A DNA stretch of 64,000 nt from an uncultured Flavobacteriaceae bacterium. Lineage in GTDB: Bacteria > Bacteroidota > Bacteroidia > Flavobacteriales > Flavobacteriaceae. A program made the position numbers and the translations under genes. The stretch spans positions 1-64,000 of the forward strand of contig CANMSB010000012.1 of NCBI GenBank assembly GCA_947500445.1. Reading direction: 5' to 3'. Below, in pieces: positions 25,772 through 34,253 of the stretch. The first letter of the stretch is position 1. Each line of letters opens with the position of its first letter. The notes under the pieces were generated by a model, which was not told where the DNA came from, did no database searches, and was given only the letters and a program-made list of their open reading frames with translations.

Positions 25772-26631
25772 TCGTAAACGTTTAGTGTATCCCAGCTAAC
25801 AGCATCGTTTGCTACTTGCTGTTGTATTTTGGGGTATTGTTGTAGTAATGTTACAGCGGCTTTTTCCGAAGATTCCACACAACAGAGCGCTCCCGCCAAT
25901 TGTTCCTTGGCATCGGGGCTGTTGAGCAGTCTTTTCATATCTTCCAGCAAGCGGTCGTCCAGAAAGTTACCGACCGGTTTCCAAAACAAGGGATCGACTT
26001 TTCGTGATGCCGCCCAACGCTCGTGCGCATAATCGGAAATAATACGCGCCAGTTCACCATTTGCCCGTTCCTTGACGTCCATTATGGCCGAAAGGTCCCG
26101 TTCCATAAACGCCGCCTTCAAATACATTTGATTCCATTCCTGGTCGTTAAAATATTGGGAAGGATAGGGATTGTGAGCACTAATAGCATCAAAAACCGGT
26201 ACAATATTGGTCCGTAACGCTTCAACTGCAGCCGACCTGTAGGTTTCCGGTTCGGGCAACAATATCAAGAACTTTAAAAATGTGATGAGTTCGCCGGTAT
26301 CGGCCACCTGAATGATCTGCGCTATTTTAGGGGCAAAAAAAGGAGTGTTCCCTTCCAAAACACCAATCAAAAGATACATTCGTGCCAGTTGTAAAGGTGT
26401 TGCCCCCTGTGCTTTCAAATAGGTACCTAGAGGGTTTCCCGGAAAATCGATTTCGGCCTCCTTATCGGAAACTACCTTGCTTGCCAAAAGGCTGTACCCT
26501 AAATAAAGGTCCTTTGTAGCGGCATGGTCCACTACCGATGCTATACGTTGTTGAAGCCATTCGAACGTATCGGGCTTCAAGCTACGCGTCAACAGGGTAG
26601 AAAGATTTTGGGAAATGTCGGTGAATTGCAT
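25768..26631 (-). CDS. eboA: EboA-domain protein
   Basis: 287 residues, soluble, mainly helical by appearance. It contains the EboA pattern with YLGYSLLASKV near 45 and a C-terminal helical-repeat region (LLNSPDAKEQLAGALCCVESS). No enzymatic motif. First gene of the minus-strand eboABCDEF-TMEM220 operon, in which every junction is an overlap or within nine bases. In cyanobacteria, ebo genes are needed to deliver the scytonemin precursor to the periplasm, but no scytonemin genes are seen here. Confidence 0.85.
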   Translation of the reverse strand: MQFTDISQNLSTLLTRSLKPDTFEWLQQRIASVVDHAATKDLYLGYSLLASKVVSDKEAEIDFPGNPLGTYLKAQGATPLQLARMYLLIGVLEGNTPFFAPKIAQIIQVADTGELITFLKFLILLPEPETYRSAAVEALRTNIVPVFDAISAHNPYPSQYFNDQEWNQMYLKAAFMERDLSAIMDVKERANGELARIISDYAHERWAASRKVDPLFWKPVGNFLDDRLLEDMKRLLNSPDAKEQLAGALCCVESSEKAAVTLLQQYPKIQQQVANDAVSWDTLNVYE

Positions 26632-26677
26632 ACGTTATACGGTACCTTACGTTTTTTACCCGTTTGCTCAACTGCTG

Positions 26678-26685
26678 CAAAGCTA
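26678..26685 (-). promoter_or_regulatory. ebo operon -7 box
   Basis: Minus strand TAGCTTTG fits TAnnTTTG, 46 bases before the eboA ATG, in the spacer shared with the divergent miaE gene. No matching -33 TTG at 18-20 bases. Confidence 0.4.
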
Positions 26686-26776
26686 CTTATAAATAAGCGA
26701 TTTTAGGCTTGGAATGCCATATTTTCAAGCGGTGACTTTCCCATATTCTTCCTAATTTTACAAAAAAGGAAATCCA

Positions 26777-27358
26777 ATGCTAGGCTTAAAATTACCGACC
26801 GACCCCAGATGGGTAGATTTAGTGGAAAAAAACATCGACGAGATTTTAACGGACCATGCCTATTGCGAACAAAAAGCGGCCAGTACGGCAATTTCACTCA
26901 TTGTCAATTTTCCCGAATATCCTGAACTGGTAACGGAAATGGTAGCACTTTCAAGGGAAGAGATGGGCCATTTTAAAATGGTGCACGACCGCATTTTGGC
27001 CCGGGGTACCGTTTTGGGCCGTTATAGAAAGGATGAGTACGTTATCGCGCTTATGAAGTTTTTCCCAAAAGGGGGGAGCCGTACCGATCAATTGGTGCAC
27101 CGGCTTTTATATGCCGCCCTGATAGAAGCGCGCAGCTGTGAACGGTTTCGCCTGCTATCGGAACAATTGGCCGATAAGGACCTCGCCGAATTCTATCATA
27201 AACTTATGGTCAGCGAGGCGGGACATTATACCATGTTCCTAAAATTTGCAAGACAGTATGGCGACCGCGAAACGGTCGACCAAAAATGGGACGATTTGCT
27301 ACGCTACGAAGCGGATATCATGAAAGACTTGGGCAAAAAAGAGACCATTCACGGATAA
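26777..27358 (+). CDS. miaE: tRNA-(ms[2]io[6]A)-hydroxylase
   Basis: 193 residues. Ferritin-like diiron protein with ligand motifs REEMGHF (ExxH), EARSCERF and VSEAGHY (ExxH), in the MiaE family arrangement. The family hydroxylates the isopentenyl group of modified A37 in tRNA. It is divergent from the ebo operon and convergent with ppk1. In Bacteroidota the annotation is homology-based and the exact modified base has rarely been tested. Confidence 0.88.
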   Translation: MLGLKLPTDPRWVDLVEKNIDEILTDHAYCEQKAASTAISLIVNFPEYPELVTEMVALSREEMGHFKMVHDRILARGTVLGRYRKDEYVIALMKFFPKGGSRTDQLVHRLLYAALIEARSCERFRLLSEQLADKDLAEFYHKLMVSEAGHYTMFLKFARQYGDRETVDQKWDDLLRYEADIMKDLGKKETIHG

Positions 27359-27403
27359 CCGTACTCCTTCGCACCAAATACGCTGCCTTTACAAATTCAA
27401 GCA

Positions 27404-29470
27404 TCAGGATTTTAGCTGATCCCGGTAGTATTCATATTTTATGAATTGGGAACGAAGCTTTTTACCGCCATTCTTTTTGTAGGCGTTGTCCTGGGCCTCA
27501 TTGAATATTCGTGCTTTCACATTATCGTTCCATGAGATATCGAAAGTATCGAGCAGTTCCCGTTTTACATCCTCATCATATATCGGGCAACCTACCTCTA
27601 CCCTGTAATCGATGTTCCTGGTCATCCAATCGGCGGAAGAGATGTAGATTTTTGGATGGCCGCCGTTGCCAAAGATGAACAGACGGGAGTGTTCCAAAAA
27701 CTTGTCCACTACGCTAATGGCCTCTATATTGTCGCTCATGCCCTTTACTCCGGGTACCAAACAACAGATACCCCTGACGATCAACTGTACCTTCACCCCT
27801 GCCCTACTGGCCTCATACAACTTATCGATCATCTTGTAGGAGGTAAAACTATTCATTTTTATTTTTATATACGCTTCCTTACCTACAATGGCATTGGAGA
27901 TTTCGGTATCGATCAGCTTTTCAAAAACCCGTTGGGTATAATGGGGCGAGACCACCAAATGTTTGTATTTGTGGATCTTATAGGTCGTTTCAAAAAAGTC
28001 GAACACCTTGTTCAGTTCTTTTAAAATGGCATCATGTGCCGTAAAAAGGGTATAATCGGTATAAATTCTTGCGGTAGACTCATTAAAATTACCGGTGCTG
28101 ATAAAGCCATATCGTTTTAGGGCATTGCCCTCTTCCCTTTCGATGACGCATATTTTACTGTGTACTTTCAGCCCGGGAACACCAAAGATCAGTTTTACCC
28201 CTTCGTCCTGCAACTGTTCGGCATACTGTATGTTGGCCTCCTCGTCAAAACGTGCCTGTAATTCTATTTGGACGGTCACCTGTTTGCCGTTTTTTACCGC
28301 GTTGATCAAGGATGCCGCTACTTGGGAGTTGTTCGCCAAACGGTATACCGTAATCTTGATACTTTTTACCGTAGGGTCTATGGCGGCCTCCCTTAAAAAT
28401 TTAATGATGTAGGAGAAAGTGTGGTACGGGGTGTACTGTAGGTAATCTTTTTTCGCGATCTGCTCAAAAATACTCCCCTCCAGCGACAACCCTTTTACAG
28501 GAAGGGCCGTAATTTTCTGGTATAGCAGGTCGGTCCTGCCCAAACTTGGGAATCCCATATAGTCGCGTCGATTGTGGTAGCGCCCACCGGGAATCACACT
28601 ATCGGTATCCTCTATGTTCATCTTCTCTTTTAAAAAGGAAAGGGTGTCCTTTTCGATGCCCTTATCGTAAACAAAACGCACCGGATCGCCTATTTTACGA
28701 TCGGCGACACTGGCCGAAATCTTCTCGATAAAGCTCTTGCTCAAGTCGTTGTCCATATCGAGTTCCGCATCCCTCGTAATTTTGATCATGTGGGCCGATA
28801 TGGATGTATAGTCGAACATAGTGAAAATGCTGTCCAAACAATAGCGAATCAAATCGTCCAAGATGATAATGTAGTTTTTCTCGTCCTCTTTGGGGAGCAC
28901 CACAAAACGATCGATCCCTTTTGGAATTTCTATGAGGGCGTACTTTTTTTCTACGGCTTCCTTTCCGGTACGCAACAGCATTTTAATTGCCAAATAGGCC
29001 GCCGTATCCTTGAGGATCGGGAACTCGGCCAAATCGTTCAAGATGATGGTCATTAACTGTGGACTTACGTTTTGTATAAAGTAGTCCTTTACAAAAGTGG
29101 CCTGCAGCTGCGAAAGTTCCGTTTCCCGTAGGATGAAAATATCTTGGGCCTCCAATTCCTTTTCGATATCCCCTAATATTTTAAGACTCTTGGTCTGTTG
29201 CCCGATACAGGTTTGGGTAATTTCCGCCAAAAGATCTTTGGCCGTTTCGCCCCCCAGGGCACTTTTTCCACTTTTTCCGGCTTCGACTATTCGTTTTACG
29301 GTAGCATAGCGTACTTTAAAAAATTCGTCGAGATTGTTTGAAAAAATCCCTAAAAAACGAAGTCTTTCGATCAGGGGTACATTTTTATCGGCACTTTCCT
29401 GTAAAACCCTTTCGTTAAAACGAAGCCAGCTGATCTCGCGATTGATGTATTGGTTTTTTGTTTTGATCAT
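27404..29470 (-). CDS. ppk1: Polyphosphate kinase 1
   Basis: 688 residues from the ATG at 29470 (MIKTKNQYINREISWLRFN), the conserved PPK1 N-terminus; an upstream in-frame ATG lies inside the sixA-like gene. It contains the autophosphorylated histidine motif LKVHSKICVIER, RYGFISTGNFNESTA and QLIVRGICCLVPG. Makes inorganic polyphosphate from ATP at the membrane. Its ATG overlaps the stop of the upstream histidine phosphatase by one base (TAATG), so the two are coupled. Confidence 0.93.
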   Translation of the reverse strand: MIKTKNQYINREISWLRFNERVLQESADKNVPLIERLRFLGIFSNNLDEFFKVRYATVKRIVEAGKSGKSALGGETAKDLLAEITQTCIGQQTKSLKILGDIEKELEAQDIFILRETELSQLQATFVKDYFIQNVSPQLMTIILNDLAEFPILKDTAAYLAIKMLLRTGKEAVEKKYALIEIPKGIDRFVVLPKEDEKNYIIILDDLIRYCLDSIFTMFDYTSISAHMIKITRDAELDMDNDLSKSFIEKISASVADRKIGDPVRFVYDKGIEKDTLSFLKEKMNIEDTDSVIPGGRYHNRRDYMGFPSLGRTDLLYQKITALPVKGLSLEGSIFEQIAKKDYLQYTPYHTFSYIIKFLREAAIDPTVKSIKITVYRLANNSQVAASLINAVKNGKQVTVQIELQARFDEEANIQYAEQLQDEGVKLIFGVPGLKVHSKICVIEREEGNALKRYGFISTGNFNESTARIYTDYTLFTAHDAILKELNKVFDFFETTYKIHKYKHLVVSPHYTQRVFEKLIDTEISNAIVGKEAYIKIKMNSFTSYKMIDKLYEASRAGVKVQLIVRGICCLVPGVKGMSDNIEAISVVDKFLEHSRLFIFGNGGHPKIYISSADWMTRNIDYRVEVGCPIYDEDVKRELLDTFDISWNDNVKARIFNEAQDNAYKKNGGKKLRSQFIKYEYYRDQLKS

Positions 29471-29955
29471 TATCGAATATGCTTTGGAAAAATTGTTTGG
29501 ATAGTAGTTCCCTTTTCGACAGCGGACCAACTGTCGACATCAAATTTCAGTTGCACCAGACCACTGGTCGGCACATTGTCGATATAGGTACTCCCCAAGG
29601 CGTTCGCAATATGGGTAAAGGCATGGTTGTGGCCAAAAAAGAGCACCGTCTTTTGGGACTCCGGTAATTGCCGCAGTTGCAGCAGAACGGACTCGCCGGA
29701 AAAGTCGTAAAGCTGTTCCGAAATGGTCAACAATCGAAAATCGTACGACAGCTGTCGCATAAAGATCATACAGGTGTGCAGGGCGCGGTTGGCCGGACTG
29801 GAACATATGCCCTCTATTGGTTCGCCCTTGTCGGCAAAATGTTGGGACACCAGTAACGCATCGTTGATTCCCCTTTCGGATAGCGGGCGGTCCCTATCGC
29901 TCACGCCGTACTCCCAAGAGGATTTTCCATGGCGTACCAAAACCAGCTGTTTCAT
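29470..29955 (-). CDS. sixA: SixA-type histidine phosphatase
   Basis: 161 residues. Small histidine phosphatase with catalytic RHG (R8-H9-G10) in LVRHGKSSW, CSSPANRALHT with the second Arg, and the second His in LFFGHNHAFT. Matches the SixA branch, known to dephosphorylate phosphohistidine in HPt domains and PTS proteins. It directly precedes ppk1, with overlapping stop and start, so a linked role in phosphate or polyphosphate control is plausible. Confidence 0.85.
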   Translation of the reverse strand: MKQLVLVRHGKSSWEYGVSDRDRPLSERGINDALLVSQHFADKGEPIEGICSSPANRALHTCMIFMRQLSYDFRLLTISEQLYDFSGESVLLQLRQLPESQKTVLFFGHNHAFTHIANALGSTYIDNVPTSGLVQLKFDVDSWSAVEKGTTIQTIFPKHIR

Positions 29956-30057
29956 AGACTACCTTTCTTTAACTATTTTGAACTTCATCGGCACGGTCGA
30001 CGTACAATGGCTATAAGCGGATATGACCTGCCGTAATTTATGTGATACCGCTAAAAG

Positions 30058-30705
30058 CTATGGGGCCAGTCGCTCGCGTTGCCATTTACCAAGTGCTCCC
30101 GTTCGGAACCGTAAGCGATCGTGCAATCTGTTGGGTCTTCCCTGCCAAAACTCCATAGAAACCGGCTTTACCACATACCCTCCCCAGAAATCAGGTCTTT
30201 CCACAGGGCCGTCCTCATGGGCCTTTTCCAAGGCTTCCAATTTGTTTTCAAGGTATTCCCGAGACGGAATAACCGTACTCTGATCGGATACGAGAGCGCC
30301 CAATTGGCTTCCTTTGGGTCGGGATTTAAAATAACTGTCGGACTGCGTGTCCGCAACCTTTTCCGCCGATCCCTTAATAATGACCTGGCGTTCCAAATTC
30401 GGCCAAAAGAAGGAAAGACATACTTTTGGTTCGTTGGCAATGGCCATGCCTTTTTCACTGGAGTAATTGGTATAAAAAACAAATCCTTCGTCGGAAAACG
30501 CTTTTAATAGGACGATCCTACTCTTTGGAAAACCGTCGCTTCCCAAGGTGCTCAACGTCATGGCGTTCGGCTCTTCCACGCCTTTGGCCTCTTCCGTTTG
30601 TCGGAACCATTCTTGAAACAAGACCATAGGATCCTCGGGAGCCGTATGTTCCGTTAAGGCCTCCTTTTCATATGATTTTCTGTATGCGCCTAAATCCTTT
30701 TGCAT
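30058..30705 (-). CDS. pdxH: Pyridoxamine 5'-phosphate oxidase
   Basis: 215 residues from the ATG at 30705 (MQKDLGAYRKSYEK); alternative in-frame ATGs at 30729 and 30801 give atypical extensions. FMN-binding split barrel: SRIVLLKAFSDEGFVFYTNY, SFFWPNLERQVIIKG and the C-terminal FWQGRPNRLHDR motif are PdxH signatures. Oxidises PNP or PMP to pyridoxal phosphate. Single gene on the minus strand. Confidence 0.93.
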   Translation of the reverse strand: MQKDLGAYRKSYEKEALTEHTAPEDPMVLFQEWFRQTEEAKGVEEPNAMTLSTLGSDGFPKSRIVLLKAFSDEGFVFYTNYSSEKGMAIANEPKVCLSFFWPNLERQVIIKGSAEKVADTQSDSYFKSRPKGSQLGALVSDQSTVIPSREYLENKLEALEKAHEDGPVERPDFWGGYVVKPVSMEFWQGRPNRLHDRLRFRTGALGKWQRERLAP

Positions 30706-30808
30706 CGTTTCCAATTCAATATTTAACATGACTAACAGTTGGTGATTCGATGGCGAAAAATCTAGTTTCGCCCGACCGACTATTGGTAACTTAACTTTCA
30801 AAGTTCAT

Positions 30809-30816
30809 CAAAAATA
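30809..30816 (-). promoter_or_regulatory. Putative pdxH -7 box
   Basis: Minus strand TATTTTTG matches TAnnTTTG. It would leave a leader of about 100 bases before the chosen ATG. No -33 TTG at the usual spacing. Confidence 0.35.
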
Positions 30817-30954
30817 ATGAACCTGTATCATAGTTTGTGCTAATAAAAAATTAAAGCTGCTTTAGGTATGAGCAATTCTACTACGGCCCGAAACTGCTTC
30901 AAAACGAAGCGTTTTACTATGCTTTCCGATTTTATTGCATTTTCTGCCCTCCGG

Positions 30955-30981
30955 ACGAAGTTCTAATGCAGAAACCGGGTT
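30955..30981 (+). repeat. Dispersed intergenic repeat R2, copy C
   Basis: ACGAAGTTCTAATGCA-gaaaCCGGGTTA in the space between pdxH and rnz. Identical to copy A over the first 16 bases and very similar in the remainder. Confidence 0.55.
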
Positions 30982-31111
30982 AAAATTAGGTGGGAACCAT
31001 AGCACCTGTCCAGGACCATTTGGAATGGCCCACATCGGTAGGGTCGACAATTTAATAAATTACAACACGACCGCATGGATTATGGTATTCTTGACCACTA
31101 ATTCCCGACCG

Positions 31112-32029
31112 TTAAGAACCTTCAGGAAAATCGAAAAGTTTACCATCATCGCCGAGTACCACATTGGGAAACACGGTTTCCGCTTCCGTTTTAAAAGGGG
31201 CAATGGACTTGTACCGTGTGGAATAGTGCCCTAGGACCAAGGTACCCGCCCCGGCATCTTTTGCTATCGCTGCCGCTTGCATTGCCGTGGCGTGTTTTGT
31301 TTTGTCGGACAGGTGCGCCTCCGATTCCAAAAAAGTGGCTTCGTGGTATAGCACATCCACACCTTTGAGCTGTGGTACCAATTCGGGTTTGTAGGCAGTG
31401 TCGCTACAATACGCGTACGCCATCGGTTTTGGTGGGTCAAAGGTAAGCGCTTTATTGGGGACGAGCGTTCCGTCATCCAAAACAACATCCTTCCCGTTTT
31501 TTACATTGCGAAAGTAGGCCTTATCCACCCCATAACGCTGCGCGGCATCGATGTTCAGCTTCCGTTCAGCCGGTTTTTCCCTAAAAAGAAATCCGTTCGT
31601 ATATATCCTATGGTTCAGGGGTATGGTCTCCACCGAAACCTTTTCGTTCTCAAAAATCGTTTCCGGAACCGTATTGGTAAGTTCATGAAAGATCAGATGG
31701 TAATTCGTCCAAGAGTCGCCCAATTTTAAGAGTAATGTAATGGCCTCCTGTATTCCCTTTGGCCCATAAACATGCAACTCCTTTTTTCGGCCCAACAGCC
31801 TAAAGGTGGAAATAAGTCCGGGAAGACCAAAAAAGTGATCCCCATGCAGATGGGAGATAAAAATATGGTCGATCCTGGAAAACTTCACTTTATTTTTACG
31901 GAGCTGTACCTGTGTACCTTCACCACAATCGATCAAAAACAATTGGTTGCGTATTTCCAATACCTGTGAAGAAGGGTTGGTCATCGTTCGGGGAGTGGCC
32001 GCATAGCAACCCATAATGTGTAACTTCAT
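31112..32029 (-). CDS. rnz: Ribonuclease Z
   Basis: 305 residues. Metallo-beta-lactamase fold: the histidine motif SHLHGDHFFGLPGL (HxHxDH) near residue 60, IPLNHRIYTNGF, YCSDTAY and the late LGHYSTRY. Length and order match bacterial RNase Z, the endonuclease that trims tRNA 3' ends. On the minus strand downstream of the small STAS-like gene and pyrB, a common Flavobacteriia arrangement. Confidence 0.92.
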   Translation of the reverse strand: MKLHIMGCYAATPRTMTNPSSQVLEIRNQLFLIDCGEGTQVQLRKNKVKFSRIDHIFISHLHGDHFFGLPGLISTFRLLGRKKELHVYGPKGIQEAITLLLKLGDSWTNYHLIFHELTNTVPETIFENEKVSVETIPLNHRIYTNGFLFREKPAERKLNIDAAQRYGVDKAYFRNVKNGKDVVLDDGTLVPNKALTFDPPKPMAYAYCSDTAYKPELVPQLKGVDVLYHEATFLESEAHLSDKTKHATAMQAAAIAKDAGAGTLVLGHYSTRYKSIAPFKTEAETVFPNVVLGDDGKLFDFPEGS

Positions 32030-32197
32030 TCGTTTGGTCTTGTTAGTGTTGGGATTTGGTCAGGCCACGGTCCCTATGAACCCGAATCGGTTCGCCTGAC
32101 GATAGTATTCCTACGCGATGATGGATACCGGAATATGGTGCTGCCAAAAATTTTAGGGGACCGCTTTTAATTTACGATCGCTATACCCAAGGGAACA

Positions 32198-32530
32198 TCA
32201 AATGCCTAAATCCCTTTCGATCTCTTCCATCTCAATAATGTCCTTGGCCTCTTGGATGGTGGGTACCACGGTAATCGCATCGGGAACATCCTCATACCCC
32301 ACCTTATCGGTTACCAAAACAAATGATTTTCCATTTGCCGTGTGCGTACGCGCGATGTCAAGAAATTCCAATACGTCCCCGGTTCCCAATTTTGAAAATG
32401 AAAAAAGATTGACGATAATATTATCGCTTTCCAGCTTTGGGTAAGCGGCGTTCAAATTTTCCAAAAAGGCGGGAATCGCTATATTTTCCTGTGAGACAAC
32501 AGTGGTGTTGCCATTTTTATCAAAAATCAT
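32198..32530 (-). CDS. Small STAS-like protein next to rnz
   Basis: 110 residues with alternating strand/helix pattern (DNIIVNLFSFSKLGTGDVLEFLDIAR ... KSFVLVTD), like a STAS/anti-sigma-antagonist fold but without the phosphorylatable DSSG serine motif. Often mislabelled 'ribonuclease Z' in Flavobacteriia because of its position. One base separates it from pyrB. Role unknown. Confidence 0.7.
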   Translation of the reverse strand: MIFDKNGNTTVVSQENIAIPAFLENLNAAYPKLESDNIIVNLFSFSKLGTGDVLEFLDIARTHTANGKSFVLVTDKVGYEDVPDAITVVPTIQEAKDIIEMEEIERDLGI

Positions 32531-32531
32531 A

Positions 32532-33458
32532 TTATTTTATTTTAGAGGCGAGCAGGTACATCACCGCCATACGAACCGCGACACCATTTTCTACTTGGTC
32601 CAAGATAATGGACTGGTCGGAATCCGCTACCTCACTGGTAATTTCAACGCCCCGGTTGATTGGTCCGGGATGCATGATAACGATTTCCTTGTCCAAACTA
32701 TCCAATACCGCCCTATTGACCCCAAACTGCTGGGTATACTCCCGTGTCGTAGGAAAATAACTGATGTCCAAACGTTCGTTCTGTATGCGCAACATGTTGG
32801 CTACATCGCACCAGTTCAATGCTTTTCTTAAATTGGTCTCCACCGTCACCCCAAGGCTCTCGATATGCTTGGGCAACAATGTTTTTGGACCACAGACCTT
32901 CACTTCGGCCCCTTGTAATTTTAGGGCAAAAATATTGGAGAGCGCCACCCGCGAATGCAGGATATCACCCACGATCACTACCTTTTTCCCCGCAACATCG
33001 CCAAGACGCTCGCGAATCGAATATGAATCCAACAACGCTTGTGTAGGATGCTCGTGCGCACCGTCTCCGGCGTTCACGATTGCCGCATTAACGTGTTTGG
33101 ACAGAAATATTCCCGCTCCCGGGTTGGGATGCCGCATGACCACCATATCCACTTTCATGGACAAAATATTGTTCACCGTATCGATTAAAGTTTCTCCCTT
33201 TTTGACCGAGGACTGCGCTGCAGAAAAATTGATCACATCCGCGGAAAGCCGTTTCTGTGCCAGTTCAAAAGACAGTTTGGTACGGGTACTGTTCTCAAAA
33301 AAGATATTGGCAATGGTAATATCACGTAGGGAAGGAACTTTTTTGATCGCCCGATTGATCACTTCCTTAAAATTATCGGCAGTTTCAAAAATGAGCTGAA
33401 TATCCGCTTCGTTCAGATATTTTATCCCTAACAAGTGTTTTACACTCAGTTCACTCAT
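32532..33458 (-). CDS. pyrB: Aspartate carbamoyltransferase catalytic subunit
   Basis: 308 residues. Carbamoyl-phosphate site FFENSTRTKLSFE, the PALA-contact HPTQALLD, and HPGPINRGVE are all intact. Catalyses the committed step of pyrimidine synthesis. Follows pyrR on the minus strand with about 60 bases between. No pyrI regulatory subunit is present in the window. Confidence 0.95.
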   Translation of the reverse strand: MSELSVKHLLGIKYLNEADIQLIFETADNFKEVINRAIKKVPSLRDITIANIFFENSTRTKLSFELAQKRLSADVINFSAAQSSVKKGETLIDTVNNILSMKVDMVVMRHPNPGAGIFLSKHVNAAIVNAGDGAHEHPTQALLDSYSIRERLGDVAGKKVVIVGDILHSRVALSNIFALKLQGAEVKVCGPKTLLPKHIESLGVTVETNLRKALNWCDVANMLRIQNERLDISYFPTTREYTQQFGVNRAVLDSLDKEIVIMHPGPINRGVEITSEVADSDQSIILDQVENGVAVRMAVMYLLASKIK

Positions 33459-33520
33459 TTTTTTCGTGCGCTTTTGTATTCTAGTTGCTATTCCGTTCCC
33501 GTAGGAGCTGAATGGTTTTA

Positions 33521-34060
33521 TTATCTATCGATCAAATGTATGGCATCCTCGCCATCGTTTTCTTCCCACATGACCTTCACCTTTTCGTCGTTAATGGCGT
33601 CCACCTGCCGGCCCCGATAGTTCGGCTGTATGGGCAAGTGCCTACTGAACCTGCGATCGATCAGCACCAACAGCTCAATTTCCGACGGTCTTCCAAAGGA
33701 CTGTATGGCCGTAAGCGCCGCCCGGATGCTTCTTCCAGTGTACAATACATCGTCGATCAACACCACTTTTTTATCCTCTACCAAAAAATCGATCTTCGTT
33801 TGGTTCGCTGCCAAGGTCTTGTCTCCCCGTCTAAAATCGTCCCGATAAAAGGTGATGTCCAGAAAACCGATTTCAATCTCCCGTACACCGTAGGACTCCC
33901 TTAAAATTTTGTTGAGACGTTGCGCCACAAAAGTACCCCGGGGCTGCATGCCCACCAATACGGTATTCTTAAAATCGAGATGGTTTTCGAGTAGCTGACA
34001 GGCCAAACGGTGAAGTATAATGTTTATCTCTTTTGAGGAAAGCAATACTTTTTGACCCAT
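33521..34060 (-). CDS. pyrR: Bifunctional pyr operon regulator / uracil phosphoribosyltransferase
   Basis: 179 residues from the ATG at 34060 (MGQKVLLSSKEI). PRPP-binding motif VVLIDDVLYTGRSIRAA and RPSEIELLVLIDRRFSRHLPI are typical of PyrR. In Gram-positive bacteria PyrR binds attenuators in pyr mRNA; no such anti-antiterminator hairpin is evident in the 60-base pyrR-pyrB spacer, so its regulatory role here is uncertain. It heads the pyrR-pyrB-(STAS)-rnz run. Confidence 0.93.
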   Translation of the reverse strand: MGQKVLLSSKEINIILHRLACQLLENHLDFKNTVLVGMQPRGTFVAQRLNKILRESYGVREIEIGFLDITFYRDDFRRGDKTLAANQTKIDFLVEDKKVVLIDDVLYTGRSIRAALTAIQSFGRPSEIELLVLIDRRFSRHLPIQPNYRGRQVDAINDEKVKVMWEENDGEDAIHLIDR

Positions 34061-34088
34061 GAATTGAACGATGCCTGAATTTGAAAAA

Positions 34089-34096
34089 CAAAAATA
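34089..34096 (-). promoter_or_regulatory. Putative pyrR -7 box
   Basis: Minus strand TATTTTTG matches TAnnTTTG, 28 bases before the pyrR ATG. The -33 element is not clear at the preferred spacing. Confidence 0.4.
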
Positions 34097-34253
34097 GGGA
34101 TTTCTGTACAATTATCCCTTTCGACGGATGGATTCGTAGGGTCATAAATTCCATATGTTTAAACGACCAATGACGACTGTACAACCCAAAACACATTTAT
34201 TCAAAACAATTGTTAGTCGGTTTACGGGTTGTTCGAAATGTACTTGCTAATGA

